Assembly: GCA_018678395.1 (NCBI GenBank)
Contig: JAHHMJ010000601.1
Span: 1 to 8,588, forward strand
Length of the DNA: 8,588 nucleotides
From: Gemmatimonadota bacterium
Lineage (GTDB): Bacteria > Gemmatimonadota > Gemmatimonadetes > Longimicrobiales > Gaopeijiaceae
Direction: 5' to 3'
Program-made: the position numbers and the translations under genes
Part shown: in pieces, positions 1 to 6,727 of the stretch
How the letters are laid out: every line of letters begins with the position of its first letter
Position numbering within the stretch: position 1 is the first letter of the stretch
Notes under the pieces: generated by a model
What the model saw: the letters and a program-made list of their open reading frames with translations, nothing else
What the model was told of the DNA's origin: nothing
The model's database searches: none

Positions 1-26
1 GCTTAGTCCGTGGTGTGGTTGGAAAA

Positions 27-65
27 TTGCGCCCGGGCGAACCGGACGGCGCCGCACGGGCGCAA
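27..65 (-). terminator. Hairpin with T-tract: possible terminator or leader hairpin
   Basis: Read on the minus strand, TTGCGCCCG (65-57) is perfectly complementary to CGGGCGCAA (35-27), giving a 9-bp GC-rich stem around a 21-base loop that contains the self-complementary GGCGCC. The stem is followed at once by TTTTCC. That form fits an intrinsic terminator for the minus-strand operon ending in fbp, although the loop is long and the T-run is short. It also lies only about 7 bases after the start predicted for the sigma-54 promoter at 84-98, so it could instead be a 5'-leader hairpin of that transcript. The sequence does not decide between these. Confidence 0.35.
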
Positions 66-83
66 GACCGCCCCGTGTGTAGC

Positions 84-98
84 GCAAGAGGCGTGCCA
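84..98 (-). promoter_or_regulatory. Sigma-54 (RpoN) type -24/-12 promoter reading off the left edge
   Basis: The minus strand reads TGGCACG-CCTC-TTGC, matching all 11 fixed core positions of the established sigma-54 consensus (TGGCACG-N4-TTGC) with the required spacing; a C precedes the TGG, as preferred. The base after TTGC is G where A or T is preferred, and two of the flanking purines are absent. Counting 12 bases from the -12 C puts the start near position 72. The controlled gene would lie beyond position 1. The placement in a 218-base gene-free stretch after fbp, with repeated sites upstream, supports it. Sigma-54 use needs an activator ATPase that is not in this window. Confidence 0.6.
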
Positions 99-154
99 GG
101 AGTCGCCACCCAAGAATGGCGTAGCACGCAACGACTTATGGGGTTTCGACGCAT

Positions 155-169
155 TCGGAAATCTGTCGA
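155..169. repeat. Direct repeat copy 1, candidate activator binding site
   Basis: The plus strand reads TCGGAAATCTGTCGA. It matches the copy at 185-199 at 14 of 15 positions, and the starts are exactly 30 bases apart. The ends form a partial dyad (TCG...CGA), as expected of a site bound by a dimer. Relative to the predicted sigma-54 start near 72, it spans about -83 to -97, within the usual range of enhancer-binding-protein sites. Confidence 0.5.
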
Positions 170-184
170 TATCCCGGTTCAGGG

Positions 185-199
185 TCGGAAATCTGTGGA
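185..199. repeat. Direct repeat copy 2, candidate activator binding site
   Basis: The plus strand reads TCGGAAATCTGTGGA, differing from the copy at 155-169 at one position. It spans about -113 to -127 from the predicted sigma-54 start and lies wholly in the gap after the fbp stop at 219. A weaker partial third match (CCGGAAAC) begins at 205. Exact repetition at a 30-base interval, near three helical turns, would place both sites on roughly the same face of the DNA. Confidence 0.5.
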
Positions 200-218
200 C
201 TGCCCCGGAAACATTCGC

Positions 219-1226
219 TCACGGCCCCGAGGGCGTTCCGTCCGCCGCCAGGAACCGCTCCGCGAGATCGACCATCTCTCGAGACCCCATGTACAGCGGG
301 GTGCTCTGGTGAAGGCTGGTCGGTTCGATGTCCATGATGTCCATGCTCCCGGTACTGGCCCGCCCTCCCGCCTGCTCGGCGACGAAGGCGAGCGGTGCGG
401 CCTCGTACAGCAGTCGAAGCTTCCCCTGGGGCTTGCGGGTGTCCGCCGGGTACATGAAGAGCCCGCCCCGGAGCAGCGTCCGGTGGAAGTCCGAGACCAA
501 CGAACCAATGTATCGGCCGGTGTACGCCTCGGACTTTAGGTGTTCGACCAGCGCCCGCTGGCCTTCGCTCCACTGCGGAGCGTACGCCTCGTTGACCGAG
601 TAGATGCGATTGGGCGGGTCGGGCAGGGTCACCTTGGGGTGACTGAGCACGAACTCGCCGATCGACGGGTCGAGGGTGAATCCGTGCACTCCGGCACCGC
701 TCGTGTAGACCAGCATGGTCGACGAACCGTAGACCACGTAACCCGCGGCAATCTGTCGCCGTCCCACCTGCAGGCAGTCGTCCAGGCCCCCGCGGGGGCC
801 CTCCGACACCTTGCGGTGGATCGAGAAGATGGTCCCGATGGAGACGTTGACGTCGATGTTGGACGACCCGTCGAGCGGATCGTACATCAGCGCGTAATCG
901 CCCGTCGGGAAACGCTCGGGGATCGCGATGACCTCCTCGTGCTCCTCCGAGGCCATGCAGCACAGGTTGCCGGTGTGGTCCATGGCGTTGAGGATCACCA
1001 GATCCGCGTACTCGTCGAGTTTCTGGACCGTCTCCCCGTGGACGTTCACCTGGTCGGTACGCCCGATCACGTCCACGATCCCCGCCTTGTTCACCTCGCG
1101 CGCGATGACTTTGGCCGCCAGTGCGAGATCGAACAGGATGTTGGTGAACTGACCAGTCGCCTCCGGATGGCGGCGTTCCTGCTCGATGACGTGGCGGGAC
1201 AGGGTGACGATGTGGGTGTCGAGCAT
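219..1226 (-). CDS. fbp: Class I fructose-1,6-bisphosphatase
   Basis: This gene hydrolyses fructose 1,6-bisphosphate to fructose 6-phosphate and phosphate, the committed step of gluconeogenesis, in the cytosol; in autotrophs it also serves the Calvin cycle. From the ATG at 1226 it is 335 residues, close to the roughly 332 of E. coli Fbp. The class I metal site DPLDGSSNIDVN is at about 116-127, the acidic ASEEHEE at 92-98, YIGSLVSDFHR at 239-249, and KLRLLYE with AEQAGG in the C-terminal half, so all main family motifs are intact. The start is uncertain: an in-frame TTG at 1262 would add 12 hydrophilic residues. Neither start has a good Shine-Dalgarno. I prefer ATG because the family-like sequence begins just after it. 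It follows comEC by 69 bases in the same direction and is probably read through from it. The identification is secure; the start is not. Confidence 0.96.
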   Translation of the reverse strand: MLDTHIVTLSRHVIEQERRHPEATGQFTNILFDLALAAKVIAREVNKAGIVDVIGRTDQVNVHGETVQKLDEYADLVILNAMDHTGNLCCMASEEHEEVIAIPERFPTGDYALMYDPLDGSSNIDVNVSIGTIFSIHRKVSEGPRGGLDDCLQVGRRQIAAGYVVYGSSTMLVYTSGAGVHGFTLDPSIGEFVLSHPKVTLPDPPNRIYSVNEAYAPQWSEGQRALVEHLKSEAYTGRYIGSLVSDFHRTLLRGGLFMYPADTRKPQGKLRLLYEAAPLAFVAEQAGGRASTGSMDIMDIEPTSLHQSTPLYMGSREMVDLAERFLAADGTPSGP

Positions 1227-1295
1227 GTCGGGCGCGGTCGAGGGTTGGGAGCCGTCCTGCAAGTCTCGGCAATAGACGGCTGCACTGGAGAAGGG

Positions 1296-3581
1296 TCAAC
1301 GGGCCCCCCTTCCCGCCCCCTTCGCCTCGATGGCGCCGGAACGGTCGATCCGCAGGCGCAGGGCTCCGGATCGATCGGTACGCCACACGACGGAACCGGC
1401 CCCTTCCAGTCTCGCCATGACCTCGGGCGCCGGGTGCCCGTAGCGATTGCCCCTCCCCACCGAGACCACGGCCCACTCGGGACGGATCCGAGCGACGAAC
1501 AGGCTGTCCGTGGACGTGCGGCTGCCGTGATGGGCCACCTTGAGCACGTCGACCGGGCCCAGCGCTTCGACGAGAGAGCGCTCGACCTCGACGGAGATGT
1601 CGCCGGTGAGGAGCAGTCGGAAGCCGCGCCACGACAGTTCGACGACCAGCGAGGCGTCGTTCGCTTCCCTGGGGGCGCCGTCGACTCGGCGAGAGGGATG
1701 GAGGACCCGGAGAACGACTCCATCCAGGGCCACCCGGTCGCCTCGCGCCACGACCCGCCAGGGGACGGCACGGGACCGGGCTTGCACCAGCGCCCCGCGC
1801 CACGGTCCGTCCCCACGCAGCGTGCCCGGGCCGACCACGGTCTCCACCGGGAATTCGTCCAGGAGCGCCGCCGCCCCGCCCACGTGATCGGCATCCGGGT
1901 GGCTGAGTAGCAGCATCTCGATGGAGCGCGCCCCCACCCGTCGCAGGTCGGCGGCGAGCCGCCGGCCCGTAGGTGGACCGGCATCGACGACGATCCACCG
2001 CCCCTCCGGCGTCCGGATGCCGAGCGCATCGCCCTGGCCGACGTCGAAGAGGTACACTTCGAGCGCACCGTTTCGAGCCATCTGCCGCGCAACGGGCCAC
2101 ACCAGCAGCGCCGCGGCGAGACCGGCGACCGCCGCCGCCCCGCGGGCGACACCCCCGACACGCGGCACCCACCGGGTGAGCAGCAGGCCCACGACGACCG
2201 CCAGGGTGGCGGCGAGTGTCTCCGTGCGGTCGATGGCCACACTCGCGCCGGGGAACCGGGCCCAGAGGCCGACCCACCCGCGGGCCAGCGCGAGCAGTCC
2301 TTCCGCCCCGGCCGCCGGGACGGCGGCTCCGGGCAGGCCGAGCGCGTCGAGGCCGAGAGCCGTGACCACGGAGGGAAGTGCGAGTGCCACCAGGGGGGTC
2401 GCCACGACCGAAGCCGGCAATCCGACGGTGGGTACCCGTTCGAAATGCCACGCCACGAACGGAAGCGTGGCGAGCGATGCCGCGGTCGTCGCCACCACGG
2501 CCTCGACCCCCACCCGCACCCGCGGACCCGGTGCCTCGCCGCGCCACCTGCGCCATCGGTCGACGATCGTCGCCGTCCACGGTCGCGTGAACAGGGCCAG
2601 TCCGAGAGCGCCGGCGAACGAAAGCTGTGCGCCGATTCGCCCCGCGACCGCGGGGTCGATCAACACGAGCGCCGCCAACGCCGTGCCGACGGCCCCGCTG
2701 ACGGCGACCGGTCTCCCCATCCAGCGGCCGAGGCTCGCCAGGGTGAGCAGCAGGGCCGCCCGCGTCGCCGCGTCCGGAAAGCCGAGAACGGCCACGTAGA
2801 GCCACGCCACGCCGGCGCCGGCCGCGAAGGCGCGACGCGGCGGTGCCATCCTCCCGACCAGGGCGATCACCCCGCCCGCGAGGACCCCCACGTGAAAGCC
2901 GGAGATCGCGAGCAGATGCGCGGTTCCCGTGGCGGAGAAGGCGTCGCGGAGCGCCGGATCGATGCGGTCGCGGCGCGCGAACAGCAACGCGCTCACCAGC
3001 GGGGCCTCGCGCCGGAAGCGCCGGTCGACGGCGTCCAGTCCCCGAGCCCGGGTCCGAGCCGACCAGCGATCGACGTCCCGGACGACCACCTCGGCGGATT
3101 CGACCTCGGCGGCGACCACCTGCCCCGCCCGGAGCGGGTCTACACCCGGCGCAGCCTCGGATCGCCGCACCCACCGGCCGCGCACCCGGACTCCGCTGCC
3201 CTCCGCACTCGCACGCGGTAGAGGCGCCTGCACCCGAACCGGTCTCGGACAGGCTCCCTCGACGACGGTGAGCTGGAAGCGCCCCGGGGTCTCCACGGTC
3301 CGCACCCATCCCGCGAGTTGAACCTCACCCTCCGGTATCGACCACCGGCAGTCCCGCAACCCGCGTGCGCTCGCGACGTGTCCGTGTGCGAGGCCGGCGA
3401 TGCCCGCCCACGCGAGAGCCCGGAGACGGCCGCTCCCGGCGCCGGCAGCGAACCTGGGACGTCGCGATGATCGGATGGGACGGATCAGGGCCGCGACCAG
3501 ACACAGTGCGGCGGGCCAAAGCACTACACCCGCCGAAGAGAGGGCCGCGCCGGCCGCGAGGGCCAGGGCGAGCTCCGTCAC
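1296..3581 (-). CDS. comEC: ComEC/Rec2 family DNA-uptake channel
   Basis: ComEC is the inner-membrane channel that brings single-stranded DNA into the cell during natural transformation. The 761 residues show the full three-part layout. An N-terminal pair of hydrophobic segments leads to a soluble OB-like (DUF4131) domain at roughly 75-165. The polytopic Competence domain at about 190-500 includes the family motif ISGFHVG at 226-232. The C-terminal metallo-beta-lactamase domain, 505-745, has LFDVGQGDA (511-519), HPDADH (561-566), TGD (659-661), HHGS (684-687) and RYGHP (713-717). The HxDxDH form replaces the second His of the classical HxHxDH, as is common in ComEC. Many helices are Ala/Val-rich, in keeping with high GC. 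The GTG at 3581 is the first standard start in frame but has no Shine-Dalgarno; an in-frame CTG at 3602 does. No comEA, comF or pilus genes are in the window, so competence is not shown by context. The gene sits 55 bases after the DUF1049 gene. Confidence 0.95.
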   Translation of the reverse strand: MTELALALAAGAALSSAGVVLWPAALCLVAALIRPIRSSRRPRFAAGAGSGRLRALAWAGIAGLAHGHVASARGLRDCRWSIPEGEVQLAGWVRTVETPGRFQLTVVEGACPRPVRVQAPLPRASAEGSGVRVRGRWVRRSEAAPGVDPLRAGQVVAAEVESAEVVVRDVDRWSARTRARGLDAVDRRFRREAPLVSALLFARRDRIDPALRDAFSATGTAHLLAISGFHVGVLAGGVIALVGRMAPPRRAFAAGAGVAWLYVAVLGFPDAATRAALLLTLASLGRWMGRPVAVSGAVGTALAALVLIDPAVAGRIGAQLSFAGALGLALFTRPWTATIVDRWRRWRGEAPGPRVRVGVEAVVATTAASLATLPFVAWHFERVPTVGLPASVVATPLVALALPSVVTALGLDALGLPGAAVPAAGAEGLLALARGWVGLWARFPGASVAIDRTETLAATLAVVVGLLLTRWVPRVGGVARGAAAVAGLAAALLVWPVARQMARNGALEVYLFDVGQGDALGIRTPEGRWIVVDAGPPTGRRLAADLRRVGARSIEMLLLSHPDADHVGGAAALLDEFPVETVVGPGTLRGDGPWRGALVQARSRAVPWRVVARGDRVALDGVVLRVLHPSRRVDGAPREANDASLVVELSWRGFRLLLTGDISVEVERSLVEALGPVDVLKVAHHGSRTSTDSLFVARIRPEWAVVSVGRGNRYGHPAPEVMARLEGAGSVVWRTDRSGALRLRIDRSGAIEAKGAGRGAR

Positions 3582-3590
3582 GGGTGGGAG

Positions 3591-3615
3591 GCGCCGTGTC
3601 AGATCGGCGGCCTCC
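3591..3615 (-). promoter_or_regulatory. GGAGG ribosome site and hairpin before comEC, next to in-frame CTG
   Basis: On the minus strand a perfect Shine-Dalgarno GGAGG (3615-3611) lies 8 bases before CTG (3602-3600). That CTG is in frame with comEC, seven codons ahead of the GTG at 3581. There is no ATG, GTG or TTG between the GGAGG and that GTG, which is 29 bases away. The segment also pairs with itself: GGAGGCCGCCG with CGGCGCCTCC (ending at 3586), a 10-bp stem with one bulged C and an 8-base loop ATCTGACA that exposes the CTG. So either comEC starts at CTG, giving MTRRLPPV before the known start, or the site is hidden in a hairpin. This is inference from sequence only. Confidence 0.4.
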
Positions 3616-3616
3616 G

Positions 3617-3631
3617 TCCCCCTGGGACGCG
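3617..3631 (-). repeat. Short inverted repeat between the DUF1049 gene and comEC
   Basis: The minus strand reads CGTCCC-AGG-GGGACG, a perfect 6-bp stem with a 3-base loop, directly after the DUF1049 stop codon and directly before the GGAGG of comEC. No T-run follows, so it is a poor terminator. It could act as a processing or stability element, or be chance in GC-rich DNA. Confidence 0.25.
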
Positions 3632-3636
3632 TCTCG

Positions 3637-3981
3637 TCAGGTCAGATCGTCCGTTTCGCCTTCGCCTTTTCCTTCGTCTTCGCCTTCGAAGAGGCTCGTC
3701 TGGTGGCGATCCACGAAGATGCGCGCGCGCTCGTCCCGGTCCTCGGCGGCCAGGCGCTCCCGGAGGATCTTGCGCACACGCAGGTCCGAGTGGATTCCCG
3801 CCAGCAGCATGGCGACCATGCCGAGAATCAGCGCGCCGAACGCCACCGCCGTCAGAGGAACGCGGTAGAGCGTCGTCACCCCGAGGCGCAGCGTCACGCG
3901 CTGGCCGCCGTTCAGCGCGGCGAACCCCATGGACAGGGCGAGGATCACCAGGACGCCGACGGAGCCGAGCAGACGATTCAC
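3637..3981 (-). CDS. LapA/DUF1049-domain small inner-membrane protein
   Basis: This 114-residue protein has two hydrophobic helices, about 5-23 and 42-62, separated by a short segment with GQRVTLRLG, then a charged tail. That is the layout of the LapA/DUF1049 family; E. coli LapA works with LapB at the inner membrane in control of lipopolysaccharide synthesis, but that role cannot be assumed here. The tail after the second helix (about 65-90) is Arg/Glu-rich and probably helical, and the last 20 residues are very acidic with Gly (EGEDEGKGEGETDDLT), encoded by an imperfect GGCGAAG-type repeat. The gene starts with GTG overlapping the miaB stop as GTGA. A GGAG 7 bases upstream (3992-3989) supports this start. 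The overlap implies translational coupling with miaB. No specific function can be given. Confidence 0.85.
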   Translation of the reverse strand: MNRLLGSVGVLVILALSMGFAALNGGQRVTLRLGVTTLYRVPLTAVAFGALILGMVAMLLAGIHSDLRVRKILRERLAAEDRDERARIFVDRHQTSLFEGEDEGKGEGETDDLT

Positions 3982-5375
3982 ACGGCTGCTCCGCTCCCGA
4001 CGGCGAGCGGTCGGGCGGCGTCGACTCGTTCGCCCCTGAACGTAGCCCCGGTCGTGGAGGGCAGCGTCACCGTCCCGTAGCGACCGATGGCCTCGATCTC
4101 CCCCGGGAAGGCCACCACCTTGTTTCGTCGGGTCCGGCCGAGGATGTGTCCGGCGTCACGCGCAGCCTTCTCGATCAGCACCTTTTCGACCCTCCCGACT
4201 TCGCCGTGGTTGATCTCGGACTGAATCCCCCGCGCGACCGAGATCAACTCCTCCAGCCGCGCCTGCGCCACGTCCGGAGCGATGAACTGCTCGTCGGGGA
4301 GTCGCGTCGCCGGCGTCCCGTCGCGGGGCGAGTAGCGGTAGGTGAACGCGTCGTCGAACCGCACCGAGCGCATCAGTTCGAGCGTGTCCTCGAATTCGCC
4401 GTGGGTCTCCCCGGGAAACGCAACGATGATGTCGGTCGACAGCGCGAGATCGGGAATCGCCCGACGCGCCATCTCGACCTTCTCGAGGAAGGTCTCGACG
4501 GTGTACCGTCGCAGCATGCGCCTGAGGGTGCGATTGCTCCCGGACTGGGCGGGCAGATGCAACTGCTCGCATACCGCCGGCTCTTCGGCCATGACCTCGA
4601 CCAGCTCTTCCGTCAGGTCGTTGGGATGCGGAGAGGTGAAGCGCACCCGCCGGATGCCCGGCGCACGCGCAACCTGCCGCAGCAGTTCGGCGAAGCTCCA
4701 CCCGTCCGCCTCCCACGAATTGACGGTCTGCCCCAGGAGGGTGACTTCGGTGACCCCGCCGGCCGCGATGGAGGCGATTTCGCCGAGAACCTCGCGCGGC
4801 CCACGGTTCTTCTCCGGACCCCGCACGTAGGGCACGATGCAGAAGGTGCAGCGATGGTCACAGCCCCGCTGGATCGGAACCCATGCAGACACGCCCGACG
4901 TGCGGCGCTGCTCCAGCCCCTGGTAGTTCTCGCCCGTGTCCAGGTCGAGCACGGTGAGCTGCGGCCCCCGCCGGCGGCTTCGGGGCCGCGGCGCCGGCGC
5001 GTCGGCGTATCCGCGCCGCAAACGGTCCAGGACCGTGGGCAGGCTGCGGTAGCCGTCCGGCCCCATCACCAGATCGACCCAGGGCGCCTTGCGGGCGAGA
5101 TCGTCGCCCATGCGCTGCGCCATGCACCCGGTGACGCCCAGAAGCAGCTTCGGGTTCTCGGTCTTCAGCCCCTTCAGCTGCGCGACCCGCCCGAGCACCC
5201 GCTGCTCGGCGTGCTCGCGAATCGCGCAGGTGTTCACGAGGACGACGTCCGCCTCCTCGGGGCTCGACGCGATGGCGTACCCTTCGGACTCCAGGATGCC
5301 CTCCATCAGCTCGCCGTCGCTGATGTTCATCTGACAGCCGTACGTCTCGACGTAGGCGCGCAGGGTCCGGGTCAT
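3978..5375 (-). CDS. miaB: tRNA-2-methylthio-N6-dimethylallyladenosine synthase MiaB
   Basis: MiaB is a radical-SAM enzyme that converts i6A to ms2i6A at position 37 of tRNAs reading UNN codons, stabilising codon pairing. The 465 residues (E. coli MiaB: 474) carry the N-terminal UPF0004 domain with its three cluster-binding cysteines C14 (ETYGCQMN), C50 (NTCAIREHAEQRV) and C84 (TGCMAQR). The radical-SAM motif CDHRCTFC has C172, C176 and C179, and a C-terminal TRAM domain spans about 385-450. The motifs GCQMN and NTCAIRE separate it from the MtaB and RimO subfamilies. A basic stretch (RPRSRRR, about 130-136) sits in the linker before the radical-SAM domain. The start ATG overlaps the mtaB stop as ATGA. 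I see no Shine-Dalgarno, so it probably depends on reinitiation after mtaB. A miaA gene, needed to make the i6A substrate, is not in the window. Confidence 0.95.
   Translation of the reverse strand: MTRTLRAYVETYGCQMNISDGELMEGILESEGYAIASSPEEADVVLVNTCAIREHAEQRVLGRVAQLKGLKTENPKLLLGVTGCMAQRMGDDLARKAPWVDLVMGPDGYRSLPTVLDRLRRGYADAPAPRPRSRRRGPQLTVLDLDTGENYQGLEQRRTSGVSAWVPIQRGCDHRCTFCIVPYVRGPEKNRGPREVLGEIASIAAGGVTEVTLLGQTVNSWEADGWSFAELLRQVARAPGIRRVRFTSPHPNDLTEELVEVMAEEPAVCEQLHLPAQSGSNRTLRRMLRRYTVETFLEKVEMARRAIPDLALSTDIIVAFPGETHGEFEDTLELMRSVRFDDAFTYRYSPRDGTPATRLPDEQFIAPDVAQARLEELISVARGIQSEINHGEVGRVEKVLIEKAARDAGHILGRTRRNKVVAFPGEIEAIGRYGTVTLPSTTGATFRGERVDAARPLAVGSGAAV
3989..3992 (-). promoter_or_regulatory. 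Ribosome binding site for the DUF1049 gene
   Basis: GGAG lies within the 3' end of miaB, 7 bases before the GTG at 3981. It supports GTG as the real start and the 4-base overlap with miaB. Confidence 0.6.
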
Positions 5376-6718
5376 GATGGCGTTGCGGTGGGAGCGAGAG
5401 GGACACGGGAGAGGTCAATATACAGTTCGTCGCCCGACCGTTGGAGCCGCCCGACGTGCAGCGTGTCTCCAGGGGGCCGCCCGGCGCCCTCGTCGAGCCG
5501 CACCCGCAGGTAGTCCCCCGTGAGGGCGTTGCCCCCGTCCTCGACCACGACCGTCGCCGACGAACCCGCCCTTCTCCGCCGGTACGCGTCGCCTTTCGCG
5601 GCGACCTGCTCGCGCAACTCGCGACTGCGCTCGCCTGCCACCCGTTGAGGCACGGGCATTTCGCGCTGGAGATCGGCGGCCACCGTCGAGTCGCGAGGCG
5701 AAAAGGGAAAGACGTGCAGGTACGTGAAGGGGAGCTCGTCGACGAGCGCCACCGTGTCCGCGTGGTCCGCCCCGGTCTCTCCGGGGAAGCCGGTGATGAT
5801 GTCGGCGCCGAGTCCCAGGACGGGGAGTCGAGTCGCGATCTCGAGGGCGCGACGCCGGTACTGCTCCCGCGTGTGCCAGCGCCGCATCCTGCGCAGGACC
5901 GGGTCCGCTCCGGACTGCAGCGGCATGTGCAGGTGCGGCGCCAGGCGCCCCCCGGACGACGCCATCAGTTCGATCAGGAGGTCGTCGATTTCGGTCGCCT
6001 CGACGCTGCCCAGCCGGAGGCGCACGTCCGGAACGGCATCCAGGAGAGCCGCCACGAGGCTCGACAGCGTCGCCCCCTCGTCGAGATCGATCCCGTAATG
6101 CCCGATGTGGACGCCGGTCAGAACCAGCTCGGGGTGGGACTGCGCCAGCATCCGGGCTTCGGCGACCACCTCGGCGACGGCTCGCGAACGGCTGGCGCCG
6201 CGAGCGAGGCGTGTCGCACAGAAGGCGCATCTGCGGTCACAGCCGTCCTGAATCTTGAGCCAGCCGCGGGTGGCCCCGTGTCGTCGGCGCAGGAGCGTCC
6301 CGCCCACCGGCTCCACGTCGAGCCGATCCAGACTCCGGCGGTCCGTGAGTTGGACCAGCCCCCCGGGGGCGGGCGCACCCGGGGCGTTCGCTTCCAGCAT
6401 CGCACCGGCCACACGCACCGGGTCGTGTCCCTCGACCACACCGTGCACCCCGAGCGCCTCGTAGTCGGGGGACTTGAGCGCGGCGGAGCACCCGGCCACG
6501 ACGATGCGAGCCTCGGGGTGGCGGCGCTGGACCCGACGGATGTAGCGGCGCGCGTCGGCGTCGGCCTGATTCGTGACCGTGCACGTGTTCACCACGACGA
6601 CGTCGGCACCCTCCAGGCCACCGACCGTGTCGGCCCCGAGCGCTTCGGCCTCCTGCCGCATGCGCTCGGTGTCGTACTGGTTGGCCTTGCAGCCGAACGT
6701 GTGGTAGTGGACCCGCAT
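5372..6718 (-). CDS. mtaB: tRNA N6-threonylcarbamoyladenosine(37) methylthiotransferase MtaB
   Basis: MtaB is a radical-SAM methylthiotransferase that makes ms2t6A from t6A at position 37 of tRNAs reading ANN codons. The 448-residue protein has the three N-terminal cluster cysteines C10 (TFGCKANQYD), C46 (NTCTVTN) and C77 (AGCSAALK). The radical-SAM motif CDRRCAFC has C160, C164 and C167, and a probable TRAM domain lies at about 385-440. GCKANQYDTE and NTCTVTNQAD are typical of the MtaB/YqeV group, not of MiaB (GCQMN) or RimO. The ATG at 6718 lies 9 bases after the stop of the barrel gene, with only a weak GGG-containing ribosome site. The last codon and stop overlap miaB as ATGA. Both methylthiotransferases are therefore made from one message. 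The subfamily call rests on these motifs. Confidence 0.92.
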   Translation of the reverse strand: MRVHYHTFGCKANQYDTERMRQEAEALGADTVGGLEGADVVVVNTCTVTNQADADARRYIRRVQRRHPEARIVVAGCSAALKSPDYEALGVHGVVEGHDPVRVAGAMLEANAPGAPAPGGLVQLTDRRSLDRLDVEPVGGTLLRRRHGATRGWLKIQDGCDRRCAFCATRLARGASRSRAVAEVVAEARMLAQSHPELVLTGVHIGHYGIDLDEGATLSSLVAALLDAVPDVRLRLGSVEATEIDDLLIELMASSGGRLAPHLHMPLQSGADPVLRRMRRWHTREQYRRRALEIATRLPVLGLGADIITGFPGETGADHADTVALVDELPFTYLHVFPFSPRDSTVAADLQREMPVPQRVAGERSRELREQVAAKGDAYRRRRAGSSATVVVEDGGNALTGDYLRVRLDEGAGRPPGDTLHVGRLQRSGDELYIDLSRVPLAPTATPS

Positions 6719-6727
6719 GGCCCGGGA

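Noticed and set aside
1..80. Possible tRNA or small RNA at the left edge
   Set aside because: GGTTGG and GAACCGG looked tRNA-like at first, but no acceptor stem, anticodon arm or GTTCGA T-loop could be assembled on either strand.
104..121. Small inverted repeat CGCCA...TGGCG as a terminator of fbp
   Set aside because: The stem is only 5 bp with an 8-base loop and no T-run; such pairs are common by chance at this GC content.
15..539. A plus-strand open frame starting in the gene-free left end
   Set aside because: Most of it lies opposite fbp. The part in 15-218 overlaps the promoter and repeats and shows no protein-like pattern.
540..1910. A 456-codon plus-strand open frame opposite fbp and the end of comEC
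   Set aside because: It is antisense to conserved coding sequence on both sides of a gene junction, with no domain or ribosome site.
136..3309. A 1057-codon open frame on the minus strand spanning comEC and fbp
   Set aside because: It runs in another frame through two clearly homologous genes. Its product is Arg/Gly/Pro-rich with no domain, as expected when high GC removes stop codons.
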